NCBI RefSeq assembly: GCF_001187905.1 | Contig: NZ_LGIS01000033.1 | Span: forward strand, 248,001-312,000 | Reading direction: 5' to 3' | Length of the DNA: 64,000 nucleotides | Source: Pantoea sp. RIT-PI-b | GTDB taxonomy: Bacteria; Pseudomonadota; Gammaproteobacteria; Enterobacterales; Enterobacteriaceae | Shown here: positions 1 through 8,552 of the stretch, piece by piece | Layout: each line of letters begins with the position of its first letter | Numbering within the stretch: position 1 is the stretch's first letter | The notes under the pieces: generated by a model | The model's database searches: none | What the model was told of the DNA's origin: nothing | Seen by the model: only the letters and a program-made list of their open reading frames with translations | Made by a program: the position numbers and the translations under genes

Positions 1-1195
1 CCTGACCAAATACGCATTGCGGCGAGGTTGTACCACTAAAGACAAAACACTTTTCGCCGCTGACAAAACGCTCCTGTGAATAGTGTTTGATGCTGGCGAT
101 CACCTGCGGAGCGCGTGAAGGCAGCCCGGCGTTTGCCACAATGAACACGCCCACTAACAGTACCAGCGCAGTTTGTCCCAGTGTGACGTAGGTTTTGCCA
201 CTCAGCCAACCCTGCTTGTTTTCTACCAGCAGCCAGGAAGCCCAACCCGCAGCCAGTGATAGCAGGATCAGCAGCGCCTGGCTAACCAGCGTGATAGGCC
301 AATTGACCAGATGCCAGAATACCCACAGCGGCCAGTGCCATAAATAAACCGAATAAGAGGTTTTACCGATGTGCTGCACAATACGGTTGTTCAGCCACCG
401 GCTGTTTTGCACGCCGGCATGGATGATCAGTGCCGTCAGCAACACAGGAATGAGCGTCATGATGCCGGGCCAGGCCATGCTTTCATCAAAACACAACGCA
501 CAGATTATGAGCCCTGAAATAGCGACGGGTGGGATCCAGCGTTGGCCGCTCAAGGCCGTTTTCGGTGTCAGATACAGCAGTCCGCCTGCCAGCATCTCCC
601 ATGCGCGCGTTGGTAACAGATAATAAGTTGCCGTGAGATGAAAATGGGTAGCCACCATCACCAGCACCAGGCCGAATGAAAGTAGTGCGGCGATTGCCAT
701 TGCCCAGGAAAACTGCTGGTGCAGGAAACGCGCCGTGAACATCAGTGCCAGAGGTAATAGCAAATAGAATTGCCACTCGACGCTTAATGACCAGGTGTGC
801 AGTAACCATTTATATATCGAACCGCTATCAAAATAGCCACCCTGTTTGAAATAGACCACATTGGAGATAAAACTGAGGCTGGATACAGCGTGCTCCGCCA
901 TTTTATTATATTCATCCGGCGGCATCAGAAAATAACCCATCAGCATCAATATCACGCACAGCACCATCAGGGGCGGTATAATTCTCCGGCAGCGCGCGGC
1001 ATAAAATGCCAGTAAAGAGAAACGGTTATTTCTTAGGCGAGACAGGATAATACTCGTCATCAGATAGCCGGAGATGACAAAGAACACGTCAACACCGAGA
1101 AACCCACCGCTCACCCGTGTAAAACCGAAGTGATAGAGAATAACTAACATTACGGCATAGGCGCGCAGCCCATTAATGTCGGTGCGAAAATTCAT
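1..1195 (-). CDS. OafA/YrhL-type acyltransferase, 3' end outside window
   Basis: Reading the minus strand from the ATG at 1195 gives about 398 codons that stay open to the window edge, so the C-terminus is missing. The N-terminus has the acyltransferase-3 pattern: LRAYAVMLVILYHF with the family histidine, then FLGVDVFFVISGYL. About ten hydrophobic segments follow. The last residues seen (SGEKCFVFSG region) lie after the final membrane helix and resemble the entry to a periplasmic SGNH domain, as in OafA-type O-acetyltransferases that modify O-antigen or other surface glycans. Function is by family; the acceptor glycan cannot be told. No glycan gene cluster is visible on this side. Confidence 0.85.
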   Translation of the reverse strand, partial: MNFRTDINGLRAYAVMLVILYHFGFTRVSGGFLGVDVFFVISGYLMTSIILSRLRNNRFSLLAFYAARCRRIIPPLMVLCVILMLMGYFLMPPDEYNKMAEHAVSSLSFISNVVYFKQGGYFDSGSIYKWLLHTWSLSVEWQFYLLLPLALMFTARFLHQQFSWAMAIAALLSFGLVLVMVATHFHLTATYYLLPTRAWEMLAGGLLYLTPKTALSGQRWIPPVAISGLIICALCFDESMAWPGIMTLIPVLLTALIIHAGVQNSRWLNNRIVQHIGKTSYSVYLWHWPLWVFWHLVNWPITLVSQALLILLSLAAGWASWLLVENKQGWLSGKTYVTLGQTALVLLVGVFIVANAGLPSRAPQVIASIKHYSQERFVSGEKCFVFSGTTSPQCVFGQ

Positions 1196-1428
1196 TCGGC
1201 GTTATCCACGTAAGGAATATACCGGACAATGTAAATAGTAGAGTAATGCTAATCAACAGCGGTAAACTTCATCATGACAGATTAATTACGCGCTGAATGG
1301 AACTGACTGTAGGGTAATTTATCTTATTCTACATTTATCCCAGTTTATCTTTCATCAGGTTATCCATTAATGAATTTTAAATGACCAGATACACGCCGAT
1401 ATTAAAAAGTAGAATCACGCCTGGATAT

Positions 1429-2364
1429 TCAGAATATCCCTGATACCTCCTCCTCTAATGAAGCAGTAAAAAACTGACTCAGCAGCTGCCACAGATAGTG
1501 CGCGGCGGGCGTCAAACGGTGATCGGCGCTGCGCAGCAGATGACACTGACTTTCACGTGCGATGCGATGATCGATCGGAATCGCTAACAGCTCGCCGCGT
1601 TGCAGCGTGGCTTTCACTGATTGCGCGGTCATAAATGAGATGCCTAAACCCGCCTGCGTCAGGGCAATGGCGCTGGAAAACAGGTTGCAGCAGTAAGACG
1701 GGGTAAAGATAAGGCCTTCACTTTTGAAGATCGCGTTGATGTAGCGCTGCAAGCCAAAATTCTCATTCATGGCGATTAAGCGATGCTGGGTTAATGCGCT
1801 GGCGCTGACGGCGGAAAGGCCAGCCAGCGGATGATCCGGCGGCACAATGGCGCAGATTGGCCCGCGCTGAAAACTCAGGCACTTCACGCCCGGTGGTCCA
1901 GCCGGACCGAAGCTAACCGCCATATCCACTTCGCCTTTAGCAATCAGCATTACCGTGGTTTGCATATCGCCCGACATGATGTTCACAAATACGCCCGGAT
2001 AGGCACGGGAAAACGCCTGCACCACATGCCTGACCACATCGTCCACCATGCCTTGCCCGATGCGAATGTTGATCGAGCCACCACGCATATGACGCAAATC
2101 CTGCAGCTGACGCTCCAGCATCTTGCGGCGCTGGCTGGTCTGCGCAAAATCCTCCGCCAGCATCCTGCCCGCTTCGGTCAGCACCACGTTACGGCCCCGT
2201 CGTTCCAGCAGCGGCAGTTGCAGGCTGCGTTCCAGTGACGACAGCTGCCGACTGATCACTGAGGGATTGATGCCGAGCGCATCTGCCGCGCGTCGAATGC
2301 CGCCATGTACGCCAACTTCATACAAATAACTTATGGCTTTCTCGGGATAAGTGGACAGCGTCAT
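1429..2364 (-). CDS. LysR-family transcriptional regulator
   Basis: 311 residues from the ATG at 2364; a TTG four codons upstream is a less likely start. An N-terminal winged helix-turn-helix (GGIRRAADALGINPSVISRQ, about residues 22-41) is followed by the linker helix and a periplasmic-binding-like effector domain, the normal LysR plan and length. It is divergent from the M20 peptidase/permease operon, and a perfect inverted repeat lies directly upstream (2379-2397). It therefore probably controls that operon and itself. The inducer is unknown; an N-acyl amino acid or similar substrate of the neighbouring hydrolase is a guess. Confidence 0.88.
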   Translation of the reverse strand: MTLSTYPEKAISYLYEVGVHGGIRRAADALGINPSVISRQLSSLERSLQLPLLERRGRNVVLTEAGRMLAEDFAQTSQRRKMLERQLQDLRHMRGGSINIRIGQGMVDDVVRHVVQAFSRAYPGVFVNIMSGDMQTTVMLIAKGEVDMAVSFGPAGPPGVKCLSFQRGPICAIVPPDHPLAGLSAVSASALTQHRLIAMNENFGLQRYINAIFKSEGLIFTPSYCCNLFSSAIALTQAGLGISFMTAQSVKATLQRGELLAIPIDHRIARESQCHLLRSADHRLTPAAHYLWQLLSQFFTASLEEEVSGIF

Positions 2365-2378
2365 ATTTTTTGCCAATC

Positions 2379-2397
2379 TGTTGCTCTCAGGGCAACA
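2379..2397. promoter_or_regulatory. Candidate LysR operator (6-7-6 inverted repeat)
   Basis: TGTTGC, seven bases, GCAACA: a perfect inverted repeat in the 114-bp gap between the divergent lysR-type gene and the M20 peptidase gene. It contains a T-N11-A core, the usual LysR-family box. Binding is inferred from position and form. Confidence 0.5.
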
Positions 2398-2478
2398 ATA
2401 TTAACATTTACTCCTCATTTTTTAACGGCAATGTTTCTGCGCATACTGGCTCGGACACTAAGACAGATGGGTAATAAC

Positions 2479-3630
2479 ATGAAAAATATAAAAGATTATT
2501 TGCAACAACATGCCGCTGAGATTCTGGGAGACATCAAACGTCTGGTGGCGGCGGAATCGCCTTCGCTCGACAAAGCAGCGGTTGATCGCTGTGGAGACGT
2601 GTTGCAAAGCCTGTTCCAGCAGCGTTTAGGCATCAGCGCCAGCGTGTCGCCGCAGCCTGAGTACGGTAATCACCTCAAGTTCACGCTCGGCGAAAACGGG
2701 CCACAAACCACCATCATTGGCCATTTCGATACCGTCTGGGATCACGGCGAACTGGCGCTGCGCGAAGAGGATGGCAAGTTGTTCGGGCCAGGCGTGCTGG
2801 ATATGAAAGCCGGTTTGGTGCAGGCGATTTGGGCGGTGCGAGCGCTTCAGGCGCTGGACCAGCTGGCGGGTAAGCGCATCGTTTTCCTGTGCAACAGCGA
2901 TGAAGAGTTGGGCAGTCCAAGCTCCAGCGACTGGCTGGCGCAACATGCGCCAGGCGCCGATCAGGTTTTAGTGGTTGAACCGGCGGTGGCGGGCAGCGGT
3001 GCGCTGAAGGTCGCGCGTAAAGGCACCGGGCGTTATGACATCACCATCACCGGTCAGGCGGCGCACGCCGGTAACAATCCGGAAGAGGGCGTGAGCGCGA
3101 TCCAAGAGATGGCGCAACAAATTCTGCGGCTACATGCGTTGAATGCGCCAGAGCGCGGCACCACGGTCAATGTCGGTATCGCCAACGGCGGCGGTCGCAT
3201 CAATGTGGTCGCTGATAAAGCGGAGTTGGGCATTGATACGCGCGTTGCCTGCGAAGAGGAAGCTGAGCGCATCGATGCAGCCATCAGCCAGCTAACCCCC
3301 TTTAGCGCAGGTATTGGTATTAACGTCAGCGGCGGACAGAAACGACCGCCGATGCGCCAGACGCCGGCTTCATTGCTGCTGTTTCAACACGCACAGCAGG
3401 TGGCGCAGTCATTAGGCTTTACGCTGGAGGGCAAATCGGTCGGTGGCGGTAGCGACGGCAACTTCACCGCAGCGCTGGGTTTACCGACGCTGGATGGCCT
3501 GGGCGCGACCGGCGCAGGCATTCACGCGCGCCACGAACACATCATTATTGCTGATATCGTCCCACGCGCGGCGCTGGTGGCGGGCCTGATCCTCGCAAAC
3601 GATGGGGAGGAAGCGCCATGTCGCAGCTAA
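2479..3630 (+). CDS. M20 family metallopeptidase, carboxypeptidase G2-like
   Basis: 383 residues from the ATG at 2479 (an in-frame ATG four codons upstream is possible). Zinc-site motifs of M20 are visible in order: GHFDTVW (His, Asp), GPGVLDMKAGL (bridging Asp), NSDEELGS (catalytic Glu pair), VVEPA (Glu) and GIHARHEH near the C-terminus (His). The dimerisation domain lies between. Carboxypeptidase G2-like enzymes remove C-terminal glutamate from folate-like or other N-acyl compounds in the cytoplasm or periplasm; no signal peptide is seen here. The gene overlaps the following permease by 13 nt, so import and hydrolysis are probably coupled. The substrate is not determined. Confidence 0.85.
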   Translation: MKNIKDYLQQHAAEILGDIKRLVAAESPSLDKAAVDRCGDVLQSLFQQRLGISASVSPQPEYGNHLKFTLGENGPQTTIIGHFDTVWDHGELALREEDGKLFGPGVLDMKAGLVQAIWAVRALQALDQLAGKRIVFLCNSDEELGSPSSSDWLAQHAPGADQVLVVEPAVAGSGALKVARKGTGRYDITITGQAAHAGNNPEEGVSAIQEMAQQILRLHALNAPERGTTVNVGIANGGGRINVVADKAELGIDTRVACEEEAERIDAAISQLTPFSAGIGINVSGGQKRPPMRQTPASLLLFQHAQQVAQSLGFTLEGKSVGGGSDGNFTAALGLPTLDGLGATGAGIHARHEHIIIADIVPRAALVAGLILANDGEEAPCRS

Positions 3631-5015
3631 ATATTCAGCAGGCCAGCAGCGCGGCACCGGTGCAGGAGAGCGGGCAAAGCCCGTATATGCTGCTGTTCAT
3701 TATTCTGGTGCTGGCGACGGTTGCCACCTGGCTTATTCCAGCCGGCGTATTCGATTTTGTAACGCGCGACGGCATCAAGTTTGCGGTGAAAGATAGCCTG
3801 CATGCGGTGCCGCAAAGCGGGGTTTATCCGCTGGAAATTTTTACCGCCATTGCCAAAGGGATGGTGAAATCTGCGCCGATTATCTTTCTGATCCTGTTCA
3901 CCGGCGGCGTACTGGCGGTGGTGGAGGAGACGGGGGCGATCGCTACGGCATTAAATTCGCTATCGCGCAGTACGCGCCTGAGTGATACGCGCATGGTGTT
4001 AATTTTCGGCACTATCTTCGCCCTGCTCGGCACCACCGGCGTGGTGGTGAATGCGGTGGTGGCGTTTGTGCCGATTGGTCTGCTGGTGGCGCGATCGATG
4101 GGATTGCCGCCGATTCTCGGTGCCTCGCTGGTTTATCTTACCTGTGCAGCGGGCTTTAACGTGGCAATCCTCAACCCGGCGACCACCGGCCTGACGCAGC
4201 ATCTGGCGCAGCTGCCGCTGTTCTCCGGCATGCTGTTGCGCGGCATCACCTGTTTGCTGTTTGTGGTCAGCGCCGTGGCTTATCTGATCTGGTCAATTCG
4301 TCGCGCACGTCAGGATGGACATCTGCGTCCACAACAGGCGCAAGGTGCCGGGCAAACGGCGCTGGTTACCGGTCGTCATAAGCTGATTTTGAGTACCGTC
4401 GCGCTGTCGCTGATCCTGTTCATCAGCGGCGCGGTGAAGTTTCACTGGGGCACCAGTGAAATGTCGGCGATGTTTATTATGCTCTCCATCGCGGTGGGAT
4501 TGATGGGACGCATGAGCGGTTCGGACATCGCCAATACGTTCCTCGGCGGCTGTTCCAAGCTGGTGAAGGGCGCGTTTATCGTTGGCATGGCGGCCTCTAT
4601 TTCGCTGGTGCTGCAACAGGGCAACGTGCTGGATCCCATTGTCGGTTTCCTGTCCGATCTGCTGGCACCGATTCCGCCCACGGCGGCAGCGATTGGCATG
4701 TTTATCAGCGCGGCGTTGATGCATTTTGGTATCTCATCCGGTTCCGGCGAATCGGCGTTGTTGATTCCAATTTTCTCCCCGCTCGGCGATAACCTTGGTT
4801 TGACGCGTCAGGTAATGGTGCAAACGGTATTGCTGGGTGAAGGAATCGTCAACTGCATGAGCCCAACCTCAGGCGTGCTGATGGCGGTGCTGGCCACGGC
4901 CAACGTGTCGTTTGGTAAATGGCTGCGCTTTGTCGCGCCGGTCATTGCCGTGTGGTTTGTTATCTGCGTGGTGATGCTGCTGATTGGTGTGGCGATCAAC
5001 TGGGGACCGTTCTGA
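3618..5015 (+). CDS. YfcC/DcuC-family permease
   Basis: 465 residues with about 12 hydrophobic segments, starting inside the end of the M20 gene with a GGGGAGG ribosome site. The sequence fits the YfcC family within the DcuC superfamily (SAPIIFLILFTGGVLAVVEE near residue 80; GSGESALLIPI near residue 375). Members are inner-membrane carriers variously annotated for C4-dicarboxylates or basic amino acids. The 13-nt overlap and shared divergent LysR regulator suggest it imports the substrate of the M20 hydrolase. The exact substrate cannot be read from sequence. Confidence 0.8.
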   Translation: MSQLNIQQASSAAPVQESGQSPYMLLFIILVLATVATWLIPAGVFDFVTRDGIKFAVKDSLHAVPQSGVYPLEIFTAIAKGMVKSAPIIFLILFTGGVLAVVEETGAIATALNSLSRSTRLSDTRMVLIFGTIFALLGTTGVVVNAVVAFVPIGLLVARSMGLPPILGASLVYLTCAAGFNVAILNPATTGLTQHLAQLPLFSGMLLRGITCLLFVVSAVAYLIWSIRRARQDGHLRPQQAQGAGQTALVTGRHKLILSTVALSLILFISGAVKFHWGTSEMSAMFIMLSIAVGLMGRMSGSDIANTFLGGCSKLVKGAFIVGMAASISLVLQQGNVLDPIVGFLSDLLAPIPPTAAAIGMFISAALMHFGISSGSGESALLIPIFSPLGDNLGLTRQVMVQTVLLGEGIVNCMSPTSGVLMAVLATANVSFGKWLRFVAPVIAVWFVICVVMLLIGVAINWGPF

Positions 5016-5021
5016 TATTAA

Positions 5022-5049
5022 ACCAGGAAGCTCGAAGGGGCTTCCTGGT
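5022..5049 (+). terminator. Perfect 10-bp stem-loop after the permease gene
   Basis: ACCAGGAAGC, 8-nt loop, GCTTCCTGGT, seven bases after the permease stop. There is no T-tract on the plus strand, so it may terminate weakly or act as an RNA 3'-end stabiliser. Confidence 0.45.
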
Positions 5050-5091
5050 CACTTCGCATACTCAATATTAAACCCAGCTAATTGATTTGAT

Positions 5092-6168
5092 TTACTGGTT
5101 CAACTCCTGTAACAAGCGCGTGTTCATATATAGCCTCTCGCGGCCGTAACTGAGTTCCTCAAGCACGCCGATCTCAACCAATTGCTTAAGATAGATTGAT
5201 GCCGTCTGACGTTTTGCTACTCCTCGCTCTACCAAGTTTTCAATTCGACAGTAAGGTTGCGCAAATAGCACCTGTAGTAATTCGTGGGTATAAACTTTGG
5301 GCAACTTTTCACGTACATACTCGGTAATTTCAGCCATAAGTGCGCGAATCTGAGCTATTTTTTTCGTTGTCCAACGGGCAGTATTCTCGACAGCTTCAAG
5401 CATAAATAATATCCAGGATTCCCAATCTTTTTCGACTGTTACTCCACGAAGAAGGGAGTAATAATCATCACGCCTTTCCAGAATGAAACGGGAAAGATAG
5501 AGAATAGGCAGTGACAGTAACTCCGTCTGGATAAGATAAAGAATATTCAGGATACGGCCAGTACGGCCGTTACCATCTGGAAATGGATGAATGCATTCAA
5601 ATTGATAATGTGAAATCGCCATTTTAACCAGCGGATCAATATCATCGTCACCATGTATAAAACGTTCCCAGTTTGCCATTAAGTCGCGAATCGCAGTTTC
5701 ACCAACAGGTGGCGTGTAGACTACATCGTTGTTCTGGTCGCGCAGTACTGTTCCAGGAGTTTTCCGAATATCTGTCTGCACGGCGCGCAACTTCGTGCAA
5801 ATCGCTATAGCTGTGTCAGTGCATAAGGGATGTGTTTCCAGATGGGTATAACCATTGTAAAGCGCAGTGCGATAGCGGAGTGCTTCCTTAGTGGCAGGAT
5901 TGGCGTTTTCTTCGCGATCGGCATACTGGAAAAGTTGATCACTGGTTGTCACGATGTTTTCAATGCGTGAAGAGTCTTTTGCTTCCATTAGCGGAAGTAT
6001 GTTTATCAGTAAACCTTGATCCGGGATCAACTCGCCGGCAGTTTTCAGCTCTGCTATCGCTGCACGTGCAGTAATGCACGCCTTAAGTACCTTTCGCGTT
6101 TCAATGCGCTCGAGATTAGGCGGAAGTAAGGGAAGATCGTTGAAAGGCGTTTCCGGTTTCCAGTTCAT
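5092..6168 (-). CDS. Fic family protein (AMPylator), class II self-inhibited
   Basis: 358 residues. The Fic core motif HPFPDGNGRTGR is complete at residues 194-205, so the catalytic His and phosphate-binding residues are present. Upstream, SSRIEN at 66-71 matches the inhibitory (S/T)xxxE(G/N) helix of class II Fic proteins, with Glu70 as the predicted gating residue. The C-terminal 90 or so residues look like a winged helix (IENLVERGVAKRQTASIYLK). The family transfers AMP from ATP to target hydroxyls; the target here is unknown. The start codon lies inside the first of three 70-bp repeats. The gene stands alone with no antitoxin gene and seems AT-richer than its neighbours. Confidence 0.9.
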   Translation of the reverse strand: MNWKPETPFNDLPLLPPNLERIETRKVLKACITARAAIAELKTAGELIPDQGLLINILPLMEAKDSSRIENIVTTSDQLFQYADREENANPATKEALRYRTALYNGYTHLETHPLCTDTAIAICTKLRAVQTDIRKTPGTVLRDQNNDVVYTPPVGETAIRDLMANWERFIHGDDDIDPLVKMAISHYQFECIHPFPDGNGRTGRILNILYLIQTELLSLPILYLSRFILERRDDYYSLLRGVTVEKDWESWILFMLEAVENTARWTTKKIAQIRALMAEITEYVREKLPKVYTHELLQVLFAQPYCRIENLVERGVAKRQTASIYLKQLVEIGVLEELSYGRERLYMNTRLLQELNQ

Positions 6169-6360
6169 ATGTTTAAAAAAGCCAATTTTATCGACATATC
6201 GCCATAATATGTCGATGGCATCGACATGTCACGATGTCATGTTTATAAAAACGTATTTTATCGACATATAGGCTTAACGTGTCGATGGCGTAAACAAGTT
6301 GACGCCATATGTTTATAAAAGTGGATTTTGTCGACATATAGCCACAGCATGTTTCGGTCT
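6166..6360. repeat. Three 70-bp tandem repeats with palindromes at the fic start
   Basis: Landmarks recur at exactly 70-bp spacing: GTTTA(A/T)AAAA at 6171, 6241 and 6311, and TCGACATAT at 6191, 6261 and 6331. Copy 1 holds a perfect 25-bp inverted repeat (TCGACATAT, 7 bp, ATATGTCGA, 6191-6215). In copy 2 the right arm has two changes, and in copy 3 it is degenerate. The array covers the likely promoter and start codon of fic. Operator function is inferred. Confidence 0.85.
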
Positions 6361-6487
6361 GTCAGAGATTTCCTATAGCAATAACAAGCAACTATAATCT
6401 AACCGGTTAAGTGGCTTGATCTGCTTCCTGAGCACGTCAGCTTTTCCACACCCTTTTTCTGGCGGTGCATTTCAGAGGCATAAAACT

Positions 6488-7045
6488 ATGCGAGCTCTTC
6501 AGACGACCTGGTTTCTCATCCTGATTCTGTTTGTCTTCCCCGCCACGGCGGCCAACTCGCTCAGTGATGGTTGGGACTGGCTTAAGCAGGATGTTTCTCA
6601 AACCTGGCAGGAGCCGCAGTATTACGATCTCTATTTGCCCTTCATCAGCTGGCATGCGCGCTTCGCCTACGATAAAGACAAGACGGATAACTACAATGAA
6701 ACGCCGTGGGGCGGTGGGTTAGGCGTGTCGCGTATTAATGAAGACGGTAACTGGAGCGCACTCTATGCCATGGCGTTTAAAGATTCGCATAACGAATGGC
6801 AGCCGATCATCGGTTATGGCTGGGAGAAGGGCTGGTATCTGGATCAACAGCGCGATTTTCGTCTCGGTCTCGGGCTAACCGCCGGTATTACCGCGCGCGA
6901 CGATTTCGCCAACTATGTGCCGCTGCCGATTGTGCTGCCGCTATTCTCTGCCGGTTACAAGCGTCTGAATGTGCAGTTCACCTATATTCCTGGCACACAT
7001 AATAACGGCAACGTGCTGTTCGCCTGGGTGCGCTATGCCTTCTGA
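6488..7045 (+). CDS. pagP: Lipid A palmitoyltransferase PagP
   Basis: 185 residues from the ATG at 6488, preceded by AGAGG; E. coli PagP is of the same size. A signal peptide ends near FPATAANS. The mature part carries the amphipathic N-terminal helix and an eight-stranded barrel with the catalytic His (FISWHARFAYD) and Asp-Ser (AFKDSHNEW). It ends in an outer-membrane-type aromatic (FAWVRYAF). PagP moves palmitate from phospholipid to lipid A in the outer membrane and is usually PhoPQ-regulated; no convincing PhoP box was seen. The last 11 nt overlap the next gene, an unusual linkage. Confidence 0.95.
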   Translation: MRALQTTWFLILILFVFPATAANSLSDGWDWLKQDVSQTWQEPQYYDLYLPFISWHARFAYDKDKTDNYNETPWGGGLGVSRINEDGNWSALYAMAFKDSHNEWQPIIGYGWEKGWYLDQQRDFRLGLGLTAGITARDDFANYVPLPIVLPLFSAGYKRLNVQFTYIPGTHNNGNVLFAWVRYAF

Positions 7046-8552
7046 TTTAGCCAACGCGTTGCACAACACTAAAATCAGCAAGTTCCTGAAGCGAATTGCG
7101 CTGGCTTTGCTGGCGCTACTGGTCATGTTCCTGCTGATTCGTGGCTATCAATCTGAGCAGGGGCCGCCGTTGCATCGCTGGCATACCTGGTCGGCACATG
7201 AAATGTCGACGGATGAGATTGATGGTGCCAGCTTCGCCGATTATCTGGCACGCGAAGATGACATCTTCCACGACATGCAAGCCAACGTGACCGATCAACT
7301 CAGCGACGAGGATAAAACAGCACTCAACCGCTTTAACCCACAAAGCCCGGTATATCCGGCGCGATTTGACACCAACTGGAATCGCTCGTTTATCCTCGAA
7401 CCAGAGGGCGAGGTGAAAGGGGCCGTGGTGCTGCTGCATGGCTTAACCGATTCGCCCTACAGCGTGCGTTATCTGGCGCAGGCGTATCAGCAAAAGGGTT
7501 TTGTCGCGGTGGTGCCGCGTCTGCCGGGGCACGGCACGGCGCCAGGTTCGCTGACCAAAGTCGACTGGCAAATGTGGATGGCGGTCACGCGCTTAGCGGT
7601 GCGGGAAGCCACGCGTCTGGCAGGAAACAACGTGCCTTTGCATCTGGTCGGCTACTCCAACGGCGGCGCGTTAGCCGTGAAGTACAGCCTCGATAGCCTG
7701 CAAAATAACGCGCTGCGCCAGCCGCAACAGCTGGTGTTGCTGTCGCCGATGATTGGCGTCACCGCCTATGCGCGCTTTGCCGGATTAGCGGGCTGGCCAG
7801 CGATTATTCCAGGCTTCGCTAAGGCGGCCTGGCTGAATATCGTTCCGGAATATAATCCGTTTAAATACAACTCCTTTCCGGTACGCGCGGCGCGCCAATC
7901 GTGGCTGTTAACCCAGGCGATGCAGGATCAGATGCTGCACGTCATCCGCAGTGGAACCCTGCAGGCGTTCCCGCCGGTGCTAACCTTCCAGTCGGTGCTG
8001 GACTCCACCGTCAGCACCCGCGCGGTGGTGAACGCTTTTTATCGCTATTTACCGGATAACGGCAGCGAGCTGGTGATATTTGACGTTAACCAGGCGGCAA
8101 ACTTACGCGCACTCTTCAGGCCCGCACTCTATTCGGCAGTCAGCAATTTGTTACCACCGGCACCGCGCCGCTATGCCTCAACGGTGATCACCAACGCGTC
8201 AGCCAGCACTTATGAAACCGTGGCGCGCATAACGCCAGCCGACGAAACTCAGGAGAGGGTGCGTTCGCTGCACGCCGCGTGGCCACAGGATACCTACTCT
8301 TTATCGCATATTGCCGTGCCGTTTCCGCTTAGCGACTCGCTGTATGGCCGCCAGCCGACAGAAAAGAATCGTTATGGCATCAGCTTTGGCACCATTTCGC
8401 TGCGTGGAGAAACCGCGAGCCTGATCGTCGGTCTGGATACCTTAATGCGCAATACATCCAATCCGTTTTACGATTTTATGATGCTGCAAATAAAGGGTCG
8501 CATCGACTGCAGCAGCCAGGCGGATGTTGCGCCATGCCTTAAAGGGTTATGA
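7035..8552 (+). CDS. Membrane-anchored alpha/beta hydrolase
   Basis: 505 residues from the ATG at 7035, which overlaps the pagP end by 11 nt, so translation is probably coupled. One N-terminal hydrophobic helix (LALLALLVMFLLIRGY, about residues 27-42) anchors a large soluble domain. The oxyanion motif LLHGLTDSP and nucleophile elbow GYSNGG show an S33/lysophospholipase-like serine hydrolase. Linkage to pagP suggests a role in envelope lipid or acyl turnover, but the substrate is unknown. It runs convergently into the next gene with a 14-nt overlap. Confidence 0.8.
   Translation: MPSDLANALHNTKISKFLKRIALALLALLVMFLLIRGYQSEQGPPLHRWHTWSAHEMSTDEIDGASFADYLAREDDIFHDMQANVTDQLSDEDKTALNRFNPQSPVYPARFDTNWNRSFILEPEGEVKGAVVLLHGLTDSPYSVRYLAQAYQQKGFVAVVPRLPGHGTAPGSLTKVDWQMWMAVTRLAVREATRLAGNNVPLHLVGYSNGGALAVKYSLDSLQNNALRQPQQLVLLSPMIGVTAYARFAGLAGWPAIIPGFAKAAWLNIVPEYNPFKYNSFPVRAARQSWLLTQAMQDQMLHVIRSGTLQAFPPVLTFQSVLDSTVSTRAVVNAFYRYLPDNGSELVIFDVNQAANLRALFRPALYSAVSNLLPPAPRRYASTVITNASASTYETVARITPADETQERVRSLHAAWPQDTYSLSHIAVPFPLSDSLYGRQPTEKNRYGISFGTISLRGETASLIVGLDTLMRNTSNPFYDFMMLQIKGRIDCSSQADVAPCLKGL

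Noticed and set aside
6166..6360. CRISPR array
   Set aside because: Only three units, the whole 70-bp unit repeats with drift rather than conserved repeats with unique spacers, and no cas genes.
6403..6420. GGTTAA-N5-TTGATC as a PhoP box upstream of pagP
   Set aside because: Second half-site departs too far from GGTTTA; not supportable without a matrix score.
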